NCBI GenBank assembly: GCA_948567375.1
Contig: OX419762.1
Span: forward strand, 35,259,034 to 35,323,033
DNA from: Lunularia cruciata
Taxonomy: Eukaryota; Streptophyta; Marchantiopsida; Lunulariales; Lunulariaceae
Direction of reading: 5' to 3'
DNA length: 64,000 nucleotides
The position numbers and the translations under genes are program-made. The notes under the pieces are model-generated. The model did no database searches, was not told where the DNA came from, and saw only the letters and a list, made by a program, of their open reading frames with translations. Positions 9,861-21,063 of this stretch are shown here, piece after piece (position 1 is the stretch's first letter; every line of letters begins with the position of its first letter).

Positions 9861-10579
9861 ACGAAATTTGGCTATTCTATGGAGAAAAATTCATTCATCA
9901 ATTTGATGAAGAAAGTTATGGATAGAAATTTAATGTGGTTTGGCCAATGTTTACCTAAGTCCAAATCTGCACAAGATTTTATTCACTCAAGAAGTGTCAA
10001 AGTAACCATTGATTGTGAACACTACAATATATATACGCTTGCACTTGTCATCCCTTATATAGTTCTGGAATGTACGTTGCCAATTGATCTCATATCTAAC
10101 AGTAGACTATCGAGTACTAATTCATATATTTCATCTCAAATGTCACCTCAAAATTTTTTGCAAGTGGGATCCATTCCCATAGCTTTTTCAGAGTTACATT
10201 CTTATAGAAAATTCCCAAAAATCTTGTATTCAAACAAGACACATTGTTGTGAACTTTAAGTGGACTTAACTTATTTTCTAAAGCTTCATTTTCTATAATC
10301 TTGAGGTCTATGGAAAGCTCTTGAGAAGACACTTCCAATGATATTAGGCACACCTTATTTGCATCTATAATCACACAGAAATTAGTCTTTACATGAATTT
10401 CCTTTCTATCCATTCTTATAAATAGAATTCTAGAATTTGGAGATCTGTCTTGTACTTATAGCTCTACACTCCCATATAAGATCTATCTCATATTGAATTT
10501 TCAACATTCAAGTAAGATATTTATCTCATAGAGTATTTCTATAGTTAATCAAACTCCACACTTAACACAAAGCATGTCT
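9861..10579. other. No supported gene
   Basis: Only short frames on both strands (126 residues at 9879-10259, 98 at 10117-10413) with no recognisable motif; probably decayed element sequence. Confidence 0.4.
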
Positions 10580-12055
10580 TAGAATGGTAGGTTTTGGTTT
10601 AGGTTCAGGTTCTCCCATCTTCTTCTCCACTACCTCAAGAGTTCCTTCCCTTCTCATTGTCTGAACAAGTACTTACAATGCTCAAGAATGTCCTGTTTTG
10701 AGGTTGTCATCACATCCAACTCAAAGAAGTCTGCTAGATTGCTTGGTTCATTATGCTCAAACTCCTCATCTTCTTCATCTTGTTCTTCAACCTCATTGGA
10801 GTATTCACGTGAGTCCATCTTTTCCACTTCAAAGGGTTTATCTTCCTCAATGTCTTCACATTCTTCTCCTCTTTATGAAATTTAACTACATGTGAAAATT
10901 GGCTTGGTAATATCTATAGAGATGTTATACATGATGGTCTAAATAGATAAGATAGAGGAGTCAACAAAAGAGGACTTACACTAATAAAGCAAAGGTTGAA
11001 TACACACCAAAAACTTTAGAGAAGAATTAGGCCTCAAAAGAAACAAAAGAATTAGGCCTCAAAAAATGGATTCATACCTCCTCCCTTCAAGGAAAATAGC
11101 ATTGCTTTCTCTCATCCCTTGTTTTTCTTGCTGAGATCTTTTCAATGGTGACTTTTCAATGATGTTTTGAGCTTCTTATGAAAGATTTTCTTTGGTCAAA
11201 CTTGTTTGATGAGCCAAATAGGATGAAGAATGGCATGAAACCAATCCATAGATCTAATCTAAGGGTATAGCTCTCTTAGAGGAATCCTCTTTGCTATATA
11301 GTAAAGACAAAGTGCTTCTTTGGAGCATCAGATTTTTCTGGGAGTTCTAATCTTGTGTGCTTTTGTTCATTGTTACACTCTCCTTCTTTTCTAACTGAAA
11401 GTCCTTGTTGTAGTGTTGATCCCAAACACCCAATACTTCTCCTTCTTGATAGGAGATAAAAATTCACTAGTCTCCATATACTTGGCTTCTACTTCACTCA
11501 AGGCTTCCAATTGCTTCTCTCTTGGGAGATCAACATGAAATATCTTGCAATCCCTCATATTCCAAAAATTGGACCTTCTTTGCATTTGAGAGCAATCCAT
11601 GACCAATATAAAAGTGAAAAACAAAAGGCATCAAGTAATGTGGACCTCACTCCTCAAATACATTGTACATCTTTTGAGTATGCTCATTAAAAATTTATCT
11701 CCAATCAATTGGGTTCTCACAAAACATGATCTCAAAGAGTGCCATTAGTGAATTGATCAAGTATGTGGTCATTTGTGGGCAAAAACTCTTCATTAGAGCT
11801 ACCAAAAGCTACTTCTTTGATAGGTTCTTGTATTTAATGACCAACCACACATTTCAAGGGTTCTTCTTGTGGACAAATGCTTTCACAAGACACTTCTTTA
11901 TCTTATCACTCCAAGGAATGAAATGTGTAGCCACTAGCTTGACCTATACTCTTGCCCAATATTACCCTCCAATAGTAAGGTATCTAGGTTCTCACATTGG
12001 ATTGTAGACTTCCTAGGGTAATCCTTTTCTATCCTAACATCTCCCAAGCCATCAT
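10580..12055 (-). repeat. Repeat A: decayed coding-like repeat, partner of 20060-21063
   Basis: Bases 10580-10885 and 11396-12055 match 20060-20355 and 20395-21063 in order and orientation, while 10890-11395 is an inserted LTR-like repeat. Read on the minus strand, both copies give fragments of the same protein (HILVMDCSQM/WSWIALGC block, a Glu-rich acidic stretch, PIKKEKY), with frames broken by many stops. The acidic, low-complexity composition fits the gag end of a plant retroelement, but I recognise no named domain. The copies are 9 kb apart with gypsy pol between them. Confidence 0.6.
10890..11395 (+). repeat. Dispersed LTR-like repeat, copy 1 (truncated)
   Basis: It shares ordered blocks with 52482-53215 (same strand) and 14970-15683 (opposite strand): GATGGTCTAAATAGATAAGATAGAGG, AGAATTAGGCCTCAAA, the GGTCAAACTTGTTTGA block, and CTATATAGTAAAGACAAAGTGCTTC near its right end. 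The last has a TATA-like core. It has one copy of the ~150-bp unit that is doubled in the other two and splits Repeat A. Confidence 0.6.
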
Positions 12056-12199
12056 TTTTGGTCAATTAGAAAAGTCCTTTTTTAGGAAATCATCTTTTAG
12101 ATCCTTGTATTGCTCTTCCATTGCCAATCTTGAGAGGAAATGCATATTCTAATGATGTACACCCTTACACACCTAAATTATGTAAGTGAATTCCTACAA

Positions 12200-13420
12200 C
12201 AACAAAATCCATCATGCAATTTGTCTAAATAGATTGGCCTTCTTCACAAGGTATTGCAAGGCATATTCATTTATGTGAAACATAAATTTGCAGCTCAAGA
12301 GATAGCATTGGAATTTCTTATAAATAGATCATACCTAAATTTTTCTATTCTATTTTGGAGTAATTTCTCTCAAGGATAGACAATTTCTAACTATCATAGT
12401 AGATGGTATAATCCTTCTTTTTATTGTTCCTCTACCTAAGGATGACACAAATAGCTACAAAGGATATATCTACATATACTTGAAAAGTGCAGTCCTAATT
12501 AGGTGCTCTTATGACCAATGCCTTAACTAATAACTTAAATGTGATAATGGCCTCCTCTTTGTCTCTTGTCCACACATCCTCCTTTGGTTTCTCCAACTAA
12601 TTTGGTCAAAGGGGTAGTTAAATTGAATGATTGGTCACAAATTGAAAGTAGTATACCACATGACCAAGGAAGGTTTATAGGTCCTTGAACTTTTTGGGTG
12701 CTTCCACTATCTTGATGAGTTTGACCTTCTTAATGTCTACTTCAATTTCTCTCTAAAAGATATGATGTCCCAAAAATATTCCATTCATCAAAAAGAAGCA
12801 CTTATCTATATGAAGTGATAATCCTATTGCTTGACATCATTTGAAGGTCTTCCAAAGATGTTATAGATTGCATTCTCTTCTTCTATTGATGCAAAAATTG
12901 TCAATCAAGCTCTATCAAAATCCTTAAAGATGCTACTCGTCATCCTTTGGAAGGTTGCAAGTGCATTATAAGGGCCAAATGGCATCTGCTTGTAGGCATA
13001 TGTTCCTCTATCTATCATGAAGGTGATTATTCTCCTCATGAATGCACACTTGATTGCATAACAATGCATCTAGAAAGTTGTAGCACTCATGTCTTCCTAC
13101 TTGATCCAAAACAGTGTTGGTTAACCATAGGAGAGAGTGGTACTTCTTTATAACCAAATTAAGCCTTTAAAATTCATGACATACATGAGTTTTAATTGTC
13201 TTCTTCTTTGGAAAAATCACAATTGAGGACATCCATTCATTATTGAGGATTGGAAAGATGATTCATGCACAAAGATGCTTGTTGATTTTATCTTTGACCA
13301 TTAATGAGTATTTTAGGTTTAGCTTGTACTTGCATTGGTGTATTGGTATAGCTCCTTCCACCAAGTCAATTTTCTACTCCTCAAATTGATGAGGAATGTC
13401 ATGAATTTGATCAATTGACC
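12200..13420 (-). pseudogene. Gypsy-1 reverse transcriptase and RNase H
   Basis: The minus strand reads KIDLVEGAIPIHQ, NEWMSSIVIFPKKK and YKQMPFGPYNALATFQRM, which are RT landmarks. It then has FLGHHIF, TFLGHVVYYFQFV and a weak RNase H (RAPNQDCTFQVYVDI region and LSILERNYSK). The YVDD-equivalent catalytic block is too degraded to read. A 55-bp partial duplication (13408-13445 and 13463-13500) sits at the 5' side. The frame changes several times, so this is clearly non-functional. Confidence 0.68.
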
Positions 13421-14049
13421 ATACAAAGATATCTTGAAATTTATTAAACAGAGCTAGGCATCTAATCAATTGACCATGCAAAATATCTTGAATTTGTTAA
13501 AAAAAAGTGACATAGATTGGATACTCTCTAGAAGATAAATATTTGGAAATCCTCAAGATTTTTCCTTCTAAAAGAACAATGTCTTTAAAATCATTGAGTT
13601 TTATAATCCCTTCTGCATAGCTTATCCAACTTGTGCTCAACATTGCAAAAGATTGGTCTCATCTCTCATCTTCCAAATCACCATCTTTGAGTTCCATACT
13701 TGGATCTTCCTCGTCAACCTTGCAACAATCAAGATAATTTACTAGTTATTTCATTTGATAAGTCTTCCAATGAATCTATCGTGTATCTTCATCCAAAGAA
13801 ATTGTTTATCTCAAATGGAGTACCTTCTTCCAATTGATGGGGTATGCTTCTCACTTCACTCTCAAGGTCCTTGAATCTCAATGTATGATAATGGTAGTTG
13901 ATATTTACATGTGCACTATATAAGCATGGTCACCAATCAGGACAAAAGGTCATGGCTTGGCAATTGGTTGCAAGATGATTTTATTCAATCAAAAAGAGCT
14001 CCACCTATATTGGACAACATCCTAACCAATAATCTCTAGATCTAGTCCA

Positions 14050-14190
14050 TGAAACATAAAATTTGAGGTGTTGGTTCAAATTTCACAAATTCCAATATGT
14101 GAGATTTGTCTTGTATCATTACATTGACTCTAGAGCATGAGTCAATCAGAACTAATTTGATGACATTACTTACAATTTCAACTTCAGTTT
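14050..14190 (-). pseudogene. Gypsy-1 aspartic protease remnant
   Basis: The minus strand gives VLIDSCSRVNVMIQDKS followed by LEFVKFEPTPQILCFMDQ. This is the retroviral-type protease active-site context (normally DSG) of plant gypsy elements. Here DSC replaces DSG. Its place between gag knuckles and RT supports the call. Confidence 0.6.
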
Positions 14191-14969
14191 TTTGGTGAGC
14201 CCAAATCTTCTTGCTCTATGTGGAAAATGGCAAGTCAATCCTCCTACTTCATGCATTTCCTCCTCTTCAAAGCTAATGCTAGTTGCTTCTTGTAAAACAT
14301 GTTGTCTTTGAAAAACTATTTGAAGGTAACATCAACTTTTTCCAAAGTAAGGTCTGCCACAATATCATACTATGGTGCTTCTACCATCAAAGATTTCTTT
14401 TTCTTCTTTGGAAGATTGTTCCTCTCTGAACTTATCTTCCAAAGATCCTTTGAGGTGTTGGCATCTTTTGAAGAAGCAATCTTTAGAAAGCTTGGTTCCT
14501 CTCTTGTCAAAATAGTATTAGTTGGTACCTCCATTGCATGATTAATAGGCTTTGCACAATTGGTGTTTTGAACATCACCTCTTGAATCAACTCCTCTAAC
14601 TCTCTAGAAATGTTAGAGGTAATTGTTGAAAGGTCGAGTTAAGATAATTTCTCTTCTTTAATTTTCTCCTTCTGAAGGTTCAATGCTTCCTTTTGTTTCT
14701 CTTGATTCCTTTCTTTGAGTTTCTCAAGAAGCTTCCATTCCTTCTTTAATAGAATTTCCTTTCTACATACTAGCTTTATTTTTGTATCTAAAGAAGGGTG
14801 AATCCAAAGAGTACAAAGATTTTCATGCTAGCCCTTGGTTTTACTTGATTAACTTCTGGGTTTGGCAAACCCAATACATCATCTAAGTCTAATTCCTATA
14901 AAGTGATGGAATGTATATTTTGTATCTACCTTGATAGTAGATGGGTGTAATCTTCAAAGCATAAGAGAC

Positions 14970-15683
14970 CTTAAGAGAAACACAAGCTTCACACTCAATA
15001 CTTTGATGCTTCCAAAGGAGTACCTTTACTTTATTATATAGCAAAGAGGATTCCCTCAAAGGAAGCTCCACCCTTGGATCAGATACATGGATTGGTGACC
15101 CAAAAGAGAGCTCTATCCTTAGAAATTAGTTGAGTGTATGGATAGCATGTTGGTTCTGATCCTATCTGGTTGGTCAAACAAGCTTTGACCAAAGGGAGTC
15201 TTTAGAGAATCTTCTTATAGGAGTCTCAAAATTGCATGGGTGAGGTACCATTGGAAAGCTCTTAATGAGACAAATTGGGGGAGGGAAGGCTAGCCTTTGG
15301 ACTCTTAGAGGAAGAATATGCACATCTTTTAGGCCTAATTCATACATTTAGGCCTCCAAAATTAGCTCTAAAATTTTCAAACTATTTTTGGCTCTTGCTC
15401 TATTAATAGAAGTACTCTTTAAGTGATACCTTTATATGATCTACTTAGTCCATTATCTATAACATTGTTCTAGATGTTACCAAGCCAATTTTCACCTCTA
15501 GATAATATGTCTAACTATTGGTATTAAATTTTTAAGCTATTTTTGGCTTATACTCTATTAATAGAAGTGCTCTTTTGGTGACACCTCTATTTAATCTACT
15601 TAGCCCACCATACCTAACATCCTTCCAGATATTACCAAGTCAATTTTCACCTCTAGATAATATATCTAGCTATTGGTATTACA
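14970..15683 (-). repeat. Dispersed LTR-like repeat, copy 2
   Basis: Read on the minus strand it starts TGTAATACCAATAGCTAG at 15683, exactly as copy 3 does at 52482. A unit of about 155 bp (containing TCTAGAGGTGAAAATTG, AAAAGAGCACTTC and AGCCAAAAATAG) is present twice in tandem. Farther on are AGGCCTAAA, GGTCAAAGCTTGTTTGACC and CTATATAATAAAG, a TATA-like site. It interrupts Gypsy-1. The left boundary is approximate. Confidence 0.65.
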
Positions 15684-15714
15684 ATGGGGTTGGTGGAAAT
15701 TTAATGTGAGGTCT

Positions 15715-16125
15715 TGGTGTAGGTGGTTGAGTGCAATAGGCCACCACATGACTTGAACCCTTGCAATTAGAGCACATGAGCATGTACTTAATCTACCTTC
15801 ATGGCTTGGAGAAATTTGGGGACTAATGTCCTAACACATCATAATTGTAGCATGCACTAGGAGTTTTGTTTTGTTGAGGAGGCATGATCTTGCATTGAGG
15901 ATCATTGCTCACGTATTCTTTGGGCACAAATTATGGAATTTACACTAGTGGTATTGGCATTAGAGATAAAATTCTTACATAGTGAACACTCATTCTTCCT
16001 CTTTGACAAAATACTCTTGAGTTTCCCATACTTCAATCCAATACACTTGTTGTATTGGAAATGACAATTTTGTTTTGAAACACTTAGTATTAGCATGGCC
16101 AAATTTGCCACATATTGTACACCAA
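15715..16125 (-). pseudogene. Gypsy-1 gag zinc-knuckle region
   Basis: CTICGKFGHANTKC (about 16075-16118) is a perfect CX2CX4HX4C knuckle. Farther on, CYNYDVLGH and MCSNCKGSSHVVAYC are two more degraded knuckles. Such arrays bind the element's RNA in Gag. Confidence 0.68.
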
Positions 16126-16169
16126 ATGGTGGATGGGTCTTACATAAGAAGGTAAACTCCTCTTATCCT

Positions 16170-17230
16170 TTGTTACAGCAGTTGAACTTTGAAGTCCATA
16201 AAGTCTTTGATGAGCTCTTCAAGCTTTGTGTCTATCTTTAAGGATATGTCATACCTTCTTTTCTTGACAAAGTCTTTCTTTTTGTTGTTCCCTCTTATAT
16301 TTGGAAGATAGGATTCTTTTAAAGAACTAGAACTGGAGGACAAGGTGGTTTGAGAAGACTTCTTTGGCATCTTCTTACTTCCTTTCCCTCATTTTGTAGA
16401 TCAATGGTACTTCCTTAAGGGGTTTAAGTGAGTAACTTCATAAATTCTGCCAATTTTACAGCTTTTGCTGGAGTGTTTTTGTCGTGCTCCCTTTCTCTTG
16501 CAAATACTTAACTCTTAGGAGATATGCTCCATAGAAACCTGGAAATTTCTTGAATGTCCAAATACCAAACTCTATGATGGTCTAGGGACTCTCTTGAGGA
16601 GAGTGTGAAACATCTTTGCATAATGTTGAAATTTCTCCTTCAATTCTTCTCTAGGCTATTCAATGTGGCAAAAGTATTTACCTTGTAATCTAGCTCTCTT
16701 ATATCAACCAAGAAATCATTGTTTCACTATGACTTTGCTTGCCACATTAGCTATAGTCTAGCTTGCATATATGGACCAACTTCTTGCCTTGTTCCTTAGT
16801 AAAATAGGGAAGATTCAAAGCTTGACTACATTTATATCTTTGTTGTTTGCCACTTCAATATAATTAAACTCCTTGGTGAAGGTGTCTAGATCTTCTTCTC
16901 CCTTATGGCCCTTAAATTTATGGTATCTTTGTTGATTAAATGGGCCGTAGAAGGAGTTGCCATGGTTTTTTGTGGTGGAGGAGGTGGTGGTAATAACAGA
17001 AATATGTTTGGTGGTGGTGGAGGTTGGAAAATGTCAAAGTCTTGATTTGAATTGAGCAACCCATACTTGAAACTACTAATGCTCCCTTCTTCTAGAGGAA
17101 CTAATGCTTCTTCTTTGGAAGGTACTTCTTTGTCATTGGGTTGTATGTCCACTTCTTTGGGTTGTTCATGTTTCACAGATTCCAACCAAATATTTTGAGC
17201 AACATCCAAATTGAGGGTTCATGTGGATCA
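16170..17230 (-). pseudogene. Gypsy-1 gag capsid region
   Basis: The minus strand shows DTFTKEFNYIEVANN, LWIFPILLRNKARSW and EELKEKFQHYAKMF, which resemble the plant retrotransposon gag core. A proline-rich segment (FQPPPPPNIFLLLPPPPPPQ, near 16965-17030) precedes it. Open pieces are 16886-17209 and 16173-16370, with stops between. The start near 17210 is uncertain. Confidence 0.6.
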
Positions 17231-17934
17231 AAGAAAATTCTTCTTAGAAGGAATAATAAAATGCTAGACTTCCAAAGATGAGCAAGTAGGTGTTGAGCAT
17301 CACATTTAGATAGCTCATATGCCAATTTCTCCTTTATCAATTCTCTTAGAAACTTGATACCTTCTACCAAGTGAGGTTATGTAAATTCTCATCAATTGAT
17401 TGGAGGCATGTAGCTCTTGGGGTTAGACATCAAGGAACTTTGTAAGTGAACAAAAGTCTTCCAACCCAACCCTTCACCTTCTTTTGCAAGTCCGATTGAA
17501 TGAGTGCATCTCTTCCAAAAACTTATGGTCAAGAGTGTCACAATCAGCTTGTTCTTTATGTAGCTATTTTTTTCTCTTCTTTCTCTTCTTTTCATGAGCA
17601 TGCTTATTTCGTAATTCCCTATAGCACTTTGTAAATTCAGATTCACCAAGAACACCTTCTCTTGACAACATTCATCTTTGTGCCTTCAAGGAATCCATGC
17701 ATCTAACCACCCCTGAGGAGTGTATCCTTGGTAGTGGCACAACAAATTTGCTTATTTAAAAACTCACTAAACAACAAATTCTAGCATTTTGATAAATAAC
17801 TAGTCATCCACATAAAGATACATCTTAGGAATGATCAAATATAAAGGAATGTGTCACAATTTAGTTCTATACTATTCTATATTTTGCCTCTTAGGCAGAA
17901 ACAACTTACAAAAGAGGACAAGTCTAATTCCAGA
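17231..17934. other. No supported gene; probable decayed element DNA
   Basis: Short minus-strand frames (65 and 87 residues at 17173-17370 and 17392-17655) continue the pyrimidine-rich style of the Gypsy-1 region, but no motif is recognisable. Confidence 0.4.
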
Positions 17935-18205
17935 GCCTAGTAACTTGAGTTACTCCAATAATTAGTAACTTTGGTATGTAATTATTTCACAAGTATATAA
18001 ACTAGGAGTGAGAAGGTATTCATTACCCTTTCATTTACAACTATCTCTCTCTCATTGAGTTCTCTAGTGAGGAATGGTTTGAATCTTGGAGTGTCATCCT
18101 TGGAGGAGTATGATTGAGTTGGGGTTCCTTGCCTTCTTAGTCCATGATGCTCTACCATAATAGCCATCAGAGGTTCATCCTAAGTGAGAGACAAGCCGGC
18201 TCACA
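17935..18205 (+). repeat. Partial gypsy LTR (3' end of the 35875-36567 LTR family)
   Basis: It matches 36297-36567 along its whole length, from CCTAGTAACTTGAGTTACTC through the TATA-like AAGTATATAAA, CCTTCTTAGTCCATG and CATCAGAGGTTCATCC to GGCTCACA. No primer site follows, and the first ~420 bp of the LTR are missing. Confidence 0.72.
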
Positions 18206-20059
18206 ATACTATCCTTTTTAAAGAGAAAGCAACATCTCTTCTCGAGACACATCTCTTCTTAAGAACTTTATTGCTTCCAAATGTGTTATTGATATTGATA
18301 CTTCAAAGATAATCATTCTACTTTCTCAAAGTACTTACTTCAACATAGTTCAACACCTTTATGATAGACATTCATTTGGGTTAGGTACTCTAGTTACTTA
18401 CAACACTACATCATACTGAAATCTTGTCAAGACATTGCAACTAGATGATTGAAAAGAAGCTAAGGATCAAATACACAAAGCAACTTACAATTCTAACTTA
18501 GACATTTCACAAAGTACAAACATGAGTGAGAGTCAAATTCATAGGGAAATCAAAAAGCAATGAGTTGCAAAAGGTACTTCACTTATTTACCAATTGCTCT
18601 GACTAAATGATTAAGCTCTTTGGGTGTTAGACTTCAATAGACAAGTGACCATGGAGTTACAAAACCTGTCAAAACTAATCTAACACCCATTTAGCATTAT
18701 ACTCATCTTGGATCCAAGATGGGTGCAATGGTAATAATTAGTTACTATTCTTCTTGATTACCACTTGTCCCTTGGCCCTAGGTGGGTAACAAATTGGTGC
18801 TAATAGTTCTATAGGTTCTTGCTTGATTGAATTCTCTAGTTCTAAGTCCTCTATTGCTAGTTCTAATTGTTTCTTTACTTCTAATACTCTAACCATAAAT
18901 TCTCCCTAATCTCCTCAAACTTGAGCTTGATCCTTACTCTACTTTATAACCTTATCCTTTTAATGGTCTGATCTTTGATAGGTTGCATTAGCTTTTGTTG
19001 GGCAAGTCACAATTTTTATACCTCTCTAGTGGTATTGGTTGCTTTTATGAACTCCTTGATGATATTTAACAACATTTTTTGTATTCTCTTTATGGTCTTT
19101 TGACTCGTCTCTTCTTTGGATCCCTTTACAACCAAGTACACTAGTACTTCACCTTTCTGACATAATTTAGTTTATGAAGACTTGGTACCCTTTGACATCA
19201 GTTTCAACTTCTCATTCTTCTCATGGTTTAGACACATAGTTGCAATGCAAAGTTCCTATTGCATCTTTATTAGTTACTTTGGCAAGGTTGCCACCTCCTC
19301 TTGATACTCCTTTAATCAAATGGTGGTCTCCCTTCCATATGCCATGGATACCTTTTTTATAATTCATCCATTGGATGGTCATCAATTCTGTAGTAGTGGT
19401 CAGTTGAGTCGCTTGGGCTTGTAATCGCTTGACCATCTCTTCAATCTTTTCTTTTTTTGCCATCAAATTGACCCTCAATTGCTCTAATTCCTTTCTTCAA
19501 GGCTTTTGGATGTCTTCCTAAGAGTGTCCAAATACTTTTCCTGGTGGTGTTCTCCTCTTTCAATTTCAATTTCTCCTCTTGCAACAAAATCAAAGATCTA
19601 CCAGTGCTTTCTCCATTGCCTTCATCTTGAAGTCTTCTCTACATGGGTTCCCTTCAATGCATTCAACTCTTCCTCCAAAGAAATCCATTGGGTGCATTGC
19701 TTTCTCTACTTGTCTCAAAGATACAAGACTTCCTTCTTAACTTTGTGCCTTCATCTTGTAATCAAGTAAACATGTATCATAGACACTATTGATGCATGTC
19801 TGCACAAATTAAGTAATTCCTCTCATACATGGCATAGTACATATCCAAGATTAACATCAATGGCATAAGAATATCACTTTCATAACCCAAGAATTATCCT
19901 TAATACCTCCTTCTCTTCTTTAGAATTCAACTTGCACATAGGTTCCTCAAATTGCTTTGGTATGGCTTCCATAAAAAATTCTTGCAAGGGTGGCATTTCC
20001 CTTCTTGGCTCTTGTTAAGACTCAAGTATTGGTACTATTGGCATAACAAGTTTTGGAAT
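18206..20059. other. No intact gene; minus-strand coiled-coil-like fragments
   Basis: The 85-residue minus frame at 19221-19478 (KEKIEEMVKRLQAQATQLTTT) and neighbouring pieces look like a decayed coiled-coil region that continues from Repeat B. No domain can be named. Confidence 0.4.
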
Positions 20060-21063
20060 AGCAGGTTCTTGTTAAGGTTCCTCTGTCTCCTTCTCCACTA
20101 CCTCAAGGGTTCTTTCCTTTCCCATTGTCTGAATGGTTAACTTGAAAGGCTCAAGAATGTCTCATTTTCTACTTGTTATTGCATCTTGCTCAAAGAAGTC
20201 TGCTAGGTTGGCCAATGTGTTTTGCTCAAACTCCTCACCTTCTTTGTCTCTTGCTTCAGCCTCATCATTGTATTCATTTGAATTTGTCTCTTCCATGTCA
20301 AAAGGTTTCTCTTCCTTAGTGTCTTCAGGTTCTTCCTCCTCTTCATCCAATTCAATTACTTGGGCTCTCTTTCTTTTCCAAGTGGGGACTAGGATTCCCT
20401 ACTATAGTGTTAGACCTAAAATCTCTATGCTTACCTTCTTGATAGGAGACATGAATTCACCAATCTACATATACTTGGTATTTGCTTCCCTTATGGCCTC
20501 CAATTGCTTCCTTCTTGAAGGATCAACATCAAAATGGTCTTGCAATACCTCATATCCTAGAAATTAGATCTTCTCTACATCCAAGAGCAATCCATGACCA
20601 ATATAGAAGTAAACAACAAAAGGCATCAGGTAATAGGGACTAGTCTCTTGAAGATATTGTACATCTTTTGGGTATGCTCATGAAAAAGTTGTCCACAATT
20701 AACCGGGTTCTCACAAAACATGGGTTCAAAGAATACTGATAGAAAATTGGTAAAGTATGTGGTTCTCTATGGGTAAATATCTTCATTAGAGCTCCCATAA
20801 CTACCCTCCATGCCACGTTCTTGTATTCAGCAACCAACCACCCCTTTTATTGGTTCTTCGTATAGACAAATGCTTTCCCATTACACTTCTTCATCTTTTC
20901 ACTCAATAAAGAGAACTTTGAATTAAATGTGCAGCCACCAGCCTGACCCGCACTCTTGCCCAGTACTGCACTACAATGATAAGGTGTCCAGGTTCTAACA
21001 TTAGCTTGTAGCTTTCTGAGGTTATCCTCTTCTTTCCCAACATCTCTCAAGCCATTGTTGCCA
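20060..21063 (-). repeat. Repeat B: partner of Repeat A
   Basis: It is the uninterrupted copy of the sequence at 10580-12055. Minus-strand fragments include LQANVRTWTPYHCSAVLGKS, MSIPKRC and an acidic run (MDEEEEEPEDTKEEKPFDME, followed by NLADFFEQDAITSRK). Stops break all frames. It may be the gag-end coding region of a retroelement, or a second reading frame outside pol. I do not recognise the family. Confidence 0.58.

Larger units (their letters stand above)
12056..17230 (-). mobile_element. Gypsy-1: relic Ty3/gypsy retrotransposon (gag-protease-RT-RNase H)
   Basis: In reading order on the minus strand there are gag (17230 to ~16170), CCHC knuckles (16125-15715), protease (~14190-14050), RT (~13420-12700) and RNase H (~12560-12200). 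Protease-RT-RNase H order is consistent with Ty3/gypsy. Integrase is not found: Repeat A begins within about 150 bp of the RNase H end. An LTR-like repeat (14970-15683) is inserted between knuckles and protease. Nearly every conserved block has nearby stops or shifts, so it is an old relic. LTR ends were not identified. Confidence 0.7.

Noticed and set aside
9879-10413. Frames of 126 and 98 residues on opposite strands
   Set aside because: No motif, no splice signals, AT-driven composition.
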